NCBI GenBank assembly: GCA_022823105.1
Contig: JAJDXU010000054.1
Location: forward strand, 1 to 11,447
Length of the DNA stretch: 11,447 nt
Direction: 5' to 3'
Source of the DNA: Dehalococcoidia bacterium
GTDB lineage: Bacteria; Chloroflexota; Dehalococcoidia; Lucifugimonadales; UBA3495
Position numbers and translations under genes: made by a program. Below are positions 1 through 5,081 of this stretch, piece after piece (position 1 is the first letter of the stretch; each line of letters begins with the position of its first letter). The notes beneath the pieces are model-generated. The model searched no databases. It had not been told where the DNA came from and saw nothing but the letters and a program-made list of their open reading frames with translations.

Positions 1-27
1 GGAGATTTTTGGTTAGAATGGATGGAT

Positions 28-33
28 AAGAGG
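28..33 (+). promoter_or_regulatory. Ribosome binding site of the ATPase gene
   Basis: AAGAGG lies 8 nt before the ATG at 42, a normal Shine-Dalgarno distance. A second GAGG at 36-39 is too close to the ATG to be the main site. This supports the start at 42 rather than the internal Met codon five residues later. No promoter can be judged because only 41 bases precede the gene. Confidence 0.5.
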
Positions 34-41
34 TTGAGGCG

Positions 42-1364
42 ATGCACATAACGGGGATGAGCATTCAAGCAGGGAGACCGCCTTTTCCGGATGGACTGGG
101 TTTCAAGTTTGACAAACACGTGAACGTGTTTGCGGGGCCGAACGCATCAGGGAAAAGCAGTTTGCTAAGGATGTTAGGGATGCCTGTTCACGATGGCGGT
201 CGCCATGGTGGTAATGATGTGTTTCAGTACATATGCCAATATGCCCTCTCCACCAGCGAAGATTGGCCAATGGACCGTCTAGACCAGCATGAATGCGCGC
301 ATCGCTGGGCTGAAATCCCTTGGGTACAAATTCCCGCGACGCGGCTGAGCCTGCCTTGGTCGGAAAGCGGGCACTTTAGTAACCCGCCGAATTTGAGCGG
401 CACTGATGCGACTCTCGCCGGCATTTTCCGACACGGGTACGATCGGGATGTCTTCGACGGAAACTTGGCCGAAGAAGCACTGCAATTGCTCGCTAGCGAA
501 GCCGTGGAGACGACTGACAAAGAGGGTATAGCGGACCGCATTCGACGCAAGGGGATGGCGGTCGGCGAATTCAACCTGAATAAAGCTGTGGATATCAGTT
601 ATAGGTGTGCGAAACAGATAACTTCAGAGGTCGTTACCGGTGCAGAACCAAGTAATCTGGTAACAGGCGGAGGTGATTTCGCTCACGATGTGGTGATCAA
701 GTACCCCGATGTTCGTATTGGTATGGCCGTCGATGTTGTAGATGGGGATTCCGTTTCGGCCAATTATCTCAGCTCAGGTACACAGAGTTCACTGCTGTGG
801 ATCAGGTTTCTGGCCCTGCAAATGCTGCATCACTACTATTTTGAGGATGGGTGGGAAAATCGATCAGCCATCCTGCTGATTGATGAGATTGAGAACCATT
901 TGCATCCTACCTGGCAGCGGCGGGTGATTCCGGCTTTGTTGGAGCATTTTCCCGGGTTGCAGATTTTTGCGACTACGCACTCACCGTTTGTGGTGGCCGG
1001 GTTGAAGGCCGGGCAGGTACATATGTTGAAGCGGGATGAGAATGGAGTGGTGAGGGCCAGCACTAACGAGCAGGACATTATTGGGTGGACTACGGACGAG
1101 ATTTTGCGGACGTTTATGGGGGTTGACGAGCCGACGGACCAACTGACGATCGACCGGGCGCAGCGGCTGCGGGAGTTGCGGGGGAAGGACTCGCTGACGG
1201 ACGAGGAAACGGCGGAGATGGAGGAGTTGCGGCGTCGGGTTAACGCAGACTTTTTGAGCAGTGTCACCCCGTTGGGGCGAGAGCGAGAACGCCTTGGGGA
1301 TATGATGCTGGATTTCCTGCGTTCCCGGCAATCCGAGCTATCGCAGGACGGCGACCAACGCTGA
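42..1364 (+). CDS. Septu-like PtuA-type AAA/ABC ATPase
   Basis: This 440-residue protein is a predicted cytoplasmic ATPase of the AAA_21/AAA_15 (ABC-like, OLD/RecF-related) group. Visible motifs are Walker A GPNASGKS (residues 32-39), an ABC-signature-like LSSGTQ (243-248), Walker B ILLIDE (277-282) followed by the NHLHP segment, and a switch-histidine motif TTHSP (311-315). The roughly 200 residues between Walker A and the signature are an insertion typical of this family and probably form the arm or dimerisation region. The C-terminal part (about 370-400) is highly charged and probably helical. The stop codon overlaps the start of an HNH nuclease gene, the arrangement of PtuA in Septu defence systems. 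In Septu the ATPase binds and restrains the HNH partner and senses infection; that role is inferred here from architecture. It could instead belong to another ATPase-plus-HNH defence family or a retron-associated variant. Confidence 0.85.
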   Translation: MHITGMSIQAGRPPFPDGLGFKFDKHVNVFAGPNASGKSSLLRMLGMPVHDGGRHGGNDVFQYICQYALSTSEDWPMDRLDQHECAHRWAEIPWVQIPATRLSLPWSESGHFSNPPNLSGTDATLAGIFRHGYDRDVFDGNLAEEALQLLASEAVETTDKEGIADRIRRKGMAVGEFNLNKAVDISYRCAKQITSEVVTGAEPSNLVTGGGDFAHDVVIKYPDVRIGMAVDVVDGDSVSANYLSSGTQSSLLWIRFLALQMLHHYYFEDGWENRSAILLIDEIENHLHPTWQRRVIPALLEHFPGLQIFATTHSPFVVAGLKAGQVHMLKRDENGVVRASTNEQDIIGWTTDEILRTFMGVDEPTDQLTIDRAQRLRELRGKDSLTDEETAEMEELRRRVNADFLSSVTPLGRERERLGDMMLDFLRSRQSELSQDGDQR

Positions 1365-2029
1365 TGCGGTGGGTTGACCGGGGCCCGGAGCCGGGTGGCG
1401 TGGACGGATATGCCCAGCAGTTCACGCAGGGATGGGTGGACTATTTTCGGCACGATATTGGAGGACGTCCGACCGATTCCTTTTGGCGGGAATTTCGGGA
1501 GGCGCTGGGGAATCGATCCAGCGATATATGCTGGTATTGTGAACGGCTGGCGGACGGTGTGGTTGGGGACATGTTATTGCCTACCGTTGACCATTTCCGG
1601 CCCCTGTACCGGTTTCCGGAATTGGCCTACGAATGGACCAACTGGATATTCAGTTGCCGCGAATGCAATCAGAGCAAGGACAATAAATGGCCGGAGCAGG
1701 GATACGTTGATCCGAGCGCTGCTGATGAGCAGGAACGGCCGGAGCGGTATTTCGACTACGATATGTTGACCGGAGAGATAATCCCGCACCGCGACCTGAG
1801 CGGCGACGCCAGACGAAAGGCCGAGACTACCATAACCGATTTGGGTCTGAATCAGAGATGGGTGCTATGGCATCGCCAGATTCGAACAACCAGGTTTCTG
1901 GTCAAATTATTTCAGCGCCGAGTAAACGACCGCGAAGCGTTTATAGATCGGGTTCTCCGACAGCCGAAGATATTCCACGGCGCAATGGGCATGGCGGTGG
2001 CGCAGATGCGGGCGTCCGGGGAGATTTAG
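1364..2029 (+). CDS. Septu-like PtuB-type HNH endonuclease
   Basis: This 221-residue protein has a zinc-supported HNH nuclease core: CWYC (Cys56, Cys59), then VDHF with the predicted catalytic Asp76-His77, then SCRECN with Cys98, Cys101 and Asn102, and Lys105. The motif order CxxC-DHF-CxxCN-K and the following 'YVDP' segment match the PtuB/TIGR02646-like HNH family. The C-terminal half (about 140-221) is charged, probably helical, and has no recognised motif. The start ATG shares its A with the TGA of the ATPase gene, so translation is probably coupled; no strong Shine-Dalgarno lies at the right distance. The likely role is nicking or degrading nucleic acid when released by the ATPase during phage attack. 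The gene ends in a 4-base convergent overlap with larC. Nuclease assignment is firm; membership of Septu is inferred from the pair. Confidence 0.82.
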   Translation: MRWVDRGPEPGGVDGYAQQFTQGWVDYFRHDIGGRPTDSFWREFREALGNRSSDICWYCERLADGVVGDMLLPTVDHFRPLYRFPELAYEWTNWIFSCRECNQSKDNKWPEQGYVDPSAADEQERPERYFDYDMLTGEIIPHRDLSGDARRKAETTITDLGLNQRWVLWHRQIRTTRFLVKLFQRRVNDREAFIDRVLRQPKIFHGAMGMAVAQMRASGEI

Positions 2030-3477
2030 GCGGTAGGTGGGTTGTTGTCGACTGAGTTGACGATGGTTTGCCAGGGTTGGTTGTGGGTTTGGGCGGCGGC
2101 GACGAGGTCGTCGTGTTCGGGGGAGATGGAGACGATTTGGCCGGATAGCCATTTGCGTTTGATGCGGATGGGGCCGTATTGGGTTTGGACGGTTATGGTG
2201 TCGCGGTGGGCTACGTAGCGTCCGACGGGTCGGACGCGGACGCCGAGGGTTGGGGTGTGGCGGAGGATGGTTTCGGCGAGCTGGGTTTCGAGTTCGGCGG
2301 GGCCCAGGGCTGAGAGCAGGACGCCGGGGCGGTTCTTTTTCATGTGGATGGGGGTGTGCCAGACGTCGAGGGCGCCGGCGGCGAAGAGTTGGTCCATTGC
2401 GTAGCCGAGCTGCTCGCCGGTGGCGTTGTCGATGTTGGTTTCGAGGAGAATGACGTTGTCCTGCCAGCGGGCGAAGGGGGTGGTGGCCGCATCGTTCGGG
2501 TTGCCGTCCGCTGGTGGTTCGACGGGCTCACCATGAGCGGTGGGTTGTGGATTCCGGCTTTCGCCGGAATGACGGGCTGGGTTGGCTTGGTTGCGGTAGG
2601 CTTCGAGGGCGGCGTTGCGGACGGTTTCGAGGGTTGGGGGTGGTTGGTTGGTGTTTGCTAGGGGTTCGATGGGGTCAGCGTGGGCGGGCTGGGGAGGTTG
2701 TGGATTCCGGCTTTCGCCGGAATGACGCCTTTGGATGGCGATGGGGGCGGTTTCGCCGAGCCAGAGGCGGATGACGTTGGGGAAGGCTGGGGGGTTTTTG
2801 CCGCCGACGCCCACTCCGATGCGGTGGAGGGTCATGGCGGGCTGGCGGTATTCGTCGGCCAGGGTGGTGATGAGGGCTGCGCCGGTGGGCGTGGTGAGTT
2901 CGCCGACGTTGGCGTGGAAGGGGCGCTCGGGCGCGACGGGAGCCTGGGCAGCGGCGATGATTTCGAGGGTGGCCGGGGCGGGATTGCTGTAGCCGTTGGG
3001 CCGGCGCGGGCCGGTGGCTTCGCCGAGGACGAGTGGGGAGGCGCAGATGCGCTGGACGCCGAGTTGTTCGAGGCCGTGGATTACGCCGACCACGTCCACG
3101 AGGGTGTCGGCGGTGCCGAGTTCGTGGAGGTGGATATCTTCAGGATTGTCGCCGTGGACGCGGGCTTCGGCGGCGAAGAGGGCGTTGAGGACGCCGGTGG
3201 CGCGTTGGCGAGTTGTGTTGGAGAGTTGGTGCGCTCCGGAGACGGCGTCGAGCATCTGCTGGGGCGAGTACCGGGGCGCGGCGGATACGTCCACCAGGGC
3301 GCGGGCGCCGCGTACTTCGCAGCGGATTTCGTCGTCGGCGGTGATGTTGACGCCGGGGATTTTGAGGGCTGAGATGGCCTCATGGATGGAGTCGAGCGGG
3401 AGGCCGGCGTCGAGGAGGGCGCCGAGGAGCATATCGCCGCTGGCTCCGCCGACGGACTGGATGTAGGCGGTCTTCAT
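2026..3477 (-). CDS. larC: Nickel pincer cofactor biosynthesis protein LarC (cyclometallase), with repeat-derived insertion
   Basis: LarC inserts nickel in a CTP-dependent reaction into the bis-thiocarboxylate mononucleotide made by LarB and LarE, giving the nickel-pincer nucleotide used by lactate racemase and related enzymes. The N-terminus (YIQSVGGASGDMLLGALLDAG), the HLHELG segment (116-121) and the GVGVGGKN segment (221-228) are characteristic of the LarC1 part; residues from about 335 (WQDNVILLETNIDNATGEQLG) form the LarC2 CTP-binding part. The 483-residue length exceeds the usual ~400 because residues ~248-330 are an Ala-Pro-Asn-rich insertion encoded by dispersed repeats. In Lactiplantibacillus plantarum the two parts are separate reading frames joined by programmed frameshifting; here they are continuous. 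Start: ATG at 3477, no clear Shine-Dalgarno. larE lies upstream on the same strand, 257 bp away across a repeat-filled gap. The gene ends convergently with the HNH gene. Confidence 0.93.
   Translation of the reverse strand: MKTAYIQSVGGASGDMLLGALLDAGLPLDSIHEAISALKIPGVNITADDEIRCEVRGARALVDVSAAPRYSPQQMLDAVSGAHQLSNTTRQRATGVLNALFAAEARVHGDNPEDIHLHELGTADTLVDVVGVIHGLEQLGVQRICASPLVLGEATGPRRPNGYSNPAPATLEIIAAAQAPVAPERPFHANVGELTTPTGAALITTLADEYRQPAMTLHRIGVGVGGKNPPAFPNVIRLWLGETAPIAIQRRHSGESRNPQPPQPAHADPIEPLANTNQPPPTLETVRNAALEAYRNQANPARHSGESRNPQPTAHGEPVEPPADGNPNDAATTPFARWQDNVILLETNIDNATGEQLGYAMDQLFAAGALDVWHTPIHMKKNRPGVLLSALGPAELETQLAETILRHTPTLGVRVRPVGRYVAHRDTITVQTQYGPIRIKRKWLSGQIVSISPEHDDLVAAAQTHNQPWQTIVNSVDNNPPTA
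2516..2540 (+). repeat. Repeat family B, copy 1 (inside larC)
   Basis: A 25-bp element of the form GGTTCGAC..TCACCA..GAGCGG. Read on the minus strand in the larC frame it encodes HGEPVEP (residues 315-321). It matches a dispersed bacterial repeat that I recognise from other genomes, and it recurs at 2663-2687 (5 mismatches) and inside pyrF at 5183-5207 (3 mismatches). Confidence 0.75.
2548..2574 (+). repeat. Repeat family A palindrome, copy 1 (inside larC)
   Basis: A 27-bp element containing a perfect hairpin, ATTCCGGC (2551-2558), loop TTTC, GCCGGAAT (2563-2570), followed by GACG. In the larC frame it encodes HSGESRNP (residues 303-310), which is the classic translation of this dispersed repeat. 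Identical copies lie at 2701-2727 and 6045-6071. Confidence 0.9.
2663..2687 (+). repeat. Repeat family B, degenerate copy 2 (inside larC)
   Basis: This stretch aligns without gaps to the B copy at 2516-2540 with 5 mismatches in 25. In the larC frame it reads HADPIEP (residues 266-272), parallel to HGEPVEP. Each B copy stands just before an A palindrome (on the + strand), so larC carries two B+A composite units. Confidence 0.6.
2701..2727 (+). repeat. Repeat family A palindrome, copy 2 (inside larC)
   Basis: This 27-bp copy is identical to 2548-2574 and starts exactly 153 bp (51 codons) further along. It encodes HSGESRNP at larC residues 252-259. The perfect 8-bp stem ATTCCGGC/GCCGGAAT has a TTTC loop and could fold in the larC mRNA. 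Confidence 0.9.
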
Positions 3478-3487
3478 GGGTATTGTT

Positions 3488-3517
3488 TTTACATCGATGA
3501 ACAGGATTTACAGGATT
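3488..3517 (+). repeat. Repeat family C, copy 1 (upstream of larC)
   Basis: A 30-bp element: TTTACATCGAT, two variable bases, then two ACAGGAT blocks separated by two bases, ending in T. It lies 11 bp upstream of the larC start codon, so it occupies the leader of larC. Copies with the same spacing lie at 4580-4609 and 5008-5037. It contains no useful Shine-Dalgarno for larC. Confidence 0.85.
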
Positions 3518-3527
3518 AGGTACGACT

Positions 3528-3579
3528 GGATTCCGGCCCCGTATCAAGCACGGGGTGACGTTCTTTCGCCGGAATGACG
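3528..3579 (+). repeat. Nested palindrome: family A element split by a second hairpin repeat
   Basis: The outer arms ATTCCGGC (3530-3537) and GCCGGAAT (3568-3575) are exactly the two arms of the family A hairpin. Between them, instead of the 4-base loop, is a second hairpin CCCCGT (3537-3542), loop ATCAAGC, ACGGGG (3550-3555), followed by TGACG. The inner unit resembles another dispersed repeat known from many genomes. It lies in the larE-larC gap. Confidence 0.75.
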
Positions 3580-3648
3580 TGGTGAGGTGAGGGAATGACA
3601 TCAGGATTTGGATAGTCGAGCACAGGGGAGCGCCGGCTACGGCGTGGA

Positions 3649-3675
3649 GATTGCCACGCTGCGCTCGCGATGACG
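3649..3675 (-). repeat. Dispersed repeat family D in the larE-larC gap
   Basis: Read on the minus strand this begins CGTCATCGCGAGCGCAGCG and ends GGCAATC. It matches a widespread bacterial interspersed repeat whose usual spurious translation is VIASAAWQS, which is visible here. Only one copy is in the window, so the assignment rests on recognition of the motif. The rest of the 257-bp gap (3478-3734) holds repeats C, A/inner hairpin, D and E and no gene that I can support. Confidence 0.55.
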
Positions 3676-3715
3676 AGGCGATGCACGATAATCCCTCCGG
3701 CCAAGCGTAGGCGAC

Positions 3716-3739
3716 GGCGAGGCATGCCTCGCCCCTACG
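3716..3739 (-). repeat. Palindromic repeat family E overlapping the larE stop codon
   Basis: GGCGAGGCATGCCTCGCC at 3716-3733 is a perfect 18-bp palindrome. On the minus strand it is preceded by GTAGGGGC, and the TAG there (3735-3737) is the stop codon of larE. The whole unit resembles a known dispersed repeat of the GTAGGGGCGAGGC type. Lying just past the stop it could stall transcription, but there is no T-run, so it is not a canonical terminator. Confidence 0.65.
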
Positions 3740-4559
3740 TCGGATGGGTTGCTGATTTGGTTTTCAGGACGTCGTTGAGGCTGCCGGAGCGGAGGGGGTT
3801 GAGGTCGAGGGAGACCCAGAGGTAGCCGAGGGATTTGAGGCTGGCAGTGATCTCATCGCGGTGGGCGAAGGCGAGTTCCATGTGGTCGGCGGCGACCTCG
3901 ATGCGGCAGAGTTTGTCGTGGTGGCGAGCGCGGACCTCGCGGAGTCCGAGATCGCGCAGGATGTCCTCGGCGGCCTCGATGCGGCGGAGGGATTCGACGG
4001 TTACGGGTGTGCCGTAGGGGATGCGGGAGGACAGGCAGGGCTGGGCCGGCTTGTCCCACAGGGGCACGCCGAGCCATCTGGCGGCGGCGCGGACCTGGGT
4101 CTTGTCCATTTCGGCTTCGACCATGGGGCTGCGGATGTTGTGCTCGGCGGCGGCGGTCATGCCGGGGCGGTAGTCGCCGAGGTCGTCGGTGTTGGCGCCG
4201 TTGGCGATCCAGGCGTAGCCTTCGGATGTGGCGAGAGCGCCGAGCTGGTCGTAGAGTTCGGTCTTGCAGAAGTAGCAGCGCTGGGGGGAGTTGGCGACGT
4301 AACCCTCGCGGTCCAGTTCGTCGGTGTTGATGATGCGATGGTTGAGGTTGAACTGGGTCGCGATGGATTCGGCGTCGGCGAGGTCGCGGGCAGCGAGGGC
4401 CGGAGAGACGGCGGTGACTGCCAAGGCGCGGCTACCCAGCGCGCGTTGGGCGGCCACCGCCAGGAGGGTGCTGTCGACGCCGCCGGAGCAGGCGACGATG
4501 ACCGACCCCATTTCGCGGAGGATGGCTTCGAGGCGGGGGAGGCAGTCGGGTTGTGTCAT
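3735..4559 (-). CDS. larE: ATP-dependent sacrificial sulfur transferase LarE
   Basis: LarE adenylates the carboxylates of the LarB product (pyridinium-3,5-biscarboxylate mononucleotide) and converts them to thiocarboxylates, giving LarC its substrate. The 274-residue protein has the PP-loop ATP-binding motif SGGVDS (25-30), the CYFCK segment (95-99), GANTDD (121-126), and the PCLSSRIPYG segment with Cys175. Cys175 is in the position of Cys176 of L. plantarum LarE, which gives up its own sulfur and becomes dehydroalanine. Whether this enzyme is truly sacrificial or uses an iron-sulfur cluster and extra cysteines, as in some homologues, cannot be decided from sequence alone. Start is ATG at 4559; the leader has no clear Shine-Dalgarno and contains repeat C. 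The stop lies in a palindromic repeat. It is transcribed toward larC and diverges from the VOC gene with 84 bp between starts. Confidence 0.94.
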   Translation of the reverse strand: MTQPDCLPRLEAILREMGSVIVACSGGVDSTLLAVAAQRALGSRALAVTAVSPALAARDLADAESIATQFNLNHRIINTDELDREGYVANSPQRCYFCKTELYDQLGALATSEGYAWIANGANTDDLGDYRPGMTAAAEHNIRSPMVEAEMDKTQVRAAARWLGVPLWDKPAQPCLSSRIPYGTPVTVESLRRIEAAEDILRDLGLREVRARHHDKLCRIEVAADHMELAFAHRDEITASLKSLGYLWVSLDLNPLRSGSLNDVLKTKSATHPT

Positions 4560-4579
4560 AATTGTTGCCGAAGTGGGGT

Positions 4580-4609
4580 TTTACATCGATATACAGGATG
4601 GACAGGATT
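4580..4609 (+). repeat. Repeat family C, copy 2 (larE / VOC divergent gap)
   Basis: This is the same 30-bp layout as 3488-3517: TTTACATCGAT, two variable bases, ACAGGAT, two bases, ACAGGAT, T. It fills the middle of the 84-bp divergent gap where the promoters of larE and the VOC gene should be. A third partial block, CACAGGATT, follows at 4620-4628. No confident -35/-10 pair was seen outside the repeat. Confidence 0.85.
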
Positions 4610-4643
4610 TTGGGGTTGCACAGGATTGGGAGTCGAGTTTGAG

Positions 4644-5000
4644 ATGACGGTGCAGAGCATCAGCGCGATAACGCTGGCGGTGCGGGATATGGCGCGGTCG
4701 GTGGCATTTTATCACGGCGGGGCGGGCGTACCGATATTGTACGGAGGGCCGGAGGCGGCTTTCACGTCGTTGAGCGTCGGCGGGGGCTATCTCAACCTGA
4801 TACTGTCGGAAGATGCGGAGGTGCGCTGGTGGGGCCGGTGCATCCTGTACGTTGATGATGTGGACGCGCATCACCGGCGGATGGTGGAGGCGGGATATTC
4901 GCCGGAAGGGGAACCGGCGGATGCGCCGTGGCGGGAGCGGTACTACCATATCACTGATCCCGATGGGCACGAGATCAGCTTTGCGCGGCCGTTGGGGTAG
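4644..5000 (+). CDS. VOC-fold (glyoxalase/bleomycin-resistance-like) protein
   Basis: This 118-residue protein has the two-module VOC signature: a first strand-helix unit with VRDMARSVAFY (13-23), a second module beginning CILYVDDVDAHHRRMVEAG (66-84), and the C-terminal YYHITDPDGHEISFARP (100-116). Most VOC enzymes bind a divalent metal through His/Glu ligands. Glu110 sits at the usual last ligand position, but the first ligand position is not a His, so metal binding is doubtful. The substrate cannot be predicted. The start at ATG 4644 is chosen because the frame upstream is open only as antisense to larE and because the VOC fold begins there; GGGAG at 4628-4632 is a weak, distant ribosome site. 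It diverges from larE and is followed by pyrF after 81 bp. Confidence 0.82.
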   Translation: MTVQSISAITLAVRDMARSVAFYHGGAGVPILYGGPEAAFTSLSVGGGYLNLILSEDAEVRWWGRCILYVDDVDAHHRRMVEAGYSPEGEPADAPWRERYYHITDPDGHEISFARPLG

Positions 5001-5007
5001 GGTTTTC

Positions 5008-5037
5008 TTTACATCGATACACAGGATGGACAGGATT
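5008..5037 (+). repeat. Repeat family C, copy 3 (VOC-pyrF gap)
   Basis: This has the same 30-bp pattern as the copies at 3488 and 4580, with only the spacer bases differing. It starts 8 bp after the VOC stop and ends 44 bp before the pyrF start. A degenerate trace (TCAGGATTTGCAAGATT) may also occur after pyrF near 6017-6033. Confidence 0.85.
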
Positions 5038-5081
5038 TCCGGTTGATATGATGCCGTGTCATTTTTTGGTTCGAGTTTGGC

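Noticed and set aside
2026..2029. Frameshift or read-through fusing the HNH gene and larC
   Set aside because: The two genes are on opposite strands and merely overlap by 4 bases at their stops.
2488..2736. larC as a pseudogene disrupted by repeats
   Set aside because: The frame is open throughout, and the conserved motifs before and after the insertion are intact.
2680..3372. 230-codon + strand frame opposite larC
   Set aside because: It is a shadow of a high-GC gene: Gly/Asp/Val-rich, no domain, while the minus strand is clearly LarC.
3478..3734. Insertion sequence remnant in the larE-larC gap
   Set aside because: No transposase fragment, terminal inverted repeat pair or target duplication was found; the content is explained by several short repeat families.
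3861..4643. Upstream extension of the VOC frame giving a 379-residue protein
   Set aside because: The extension is antisense to larE and consists of low-complexity Gly/Ala/Val typical of a shadow frame; the VOC fold starts at the ATG at 4644.
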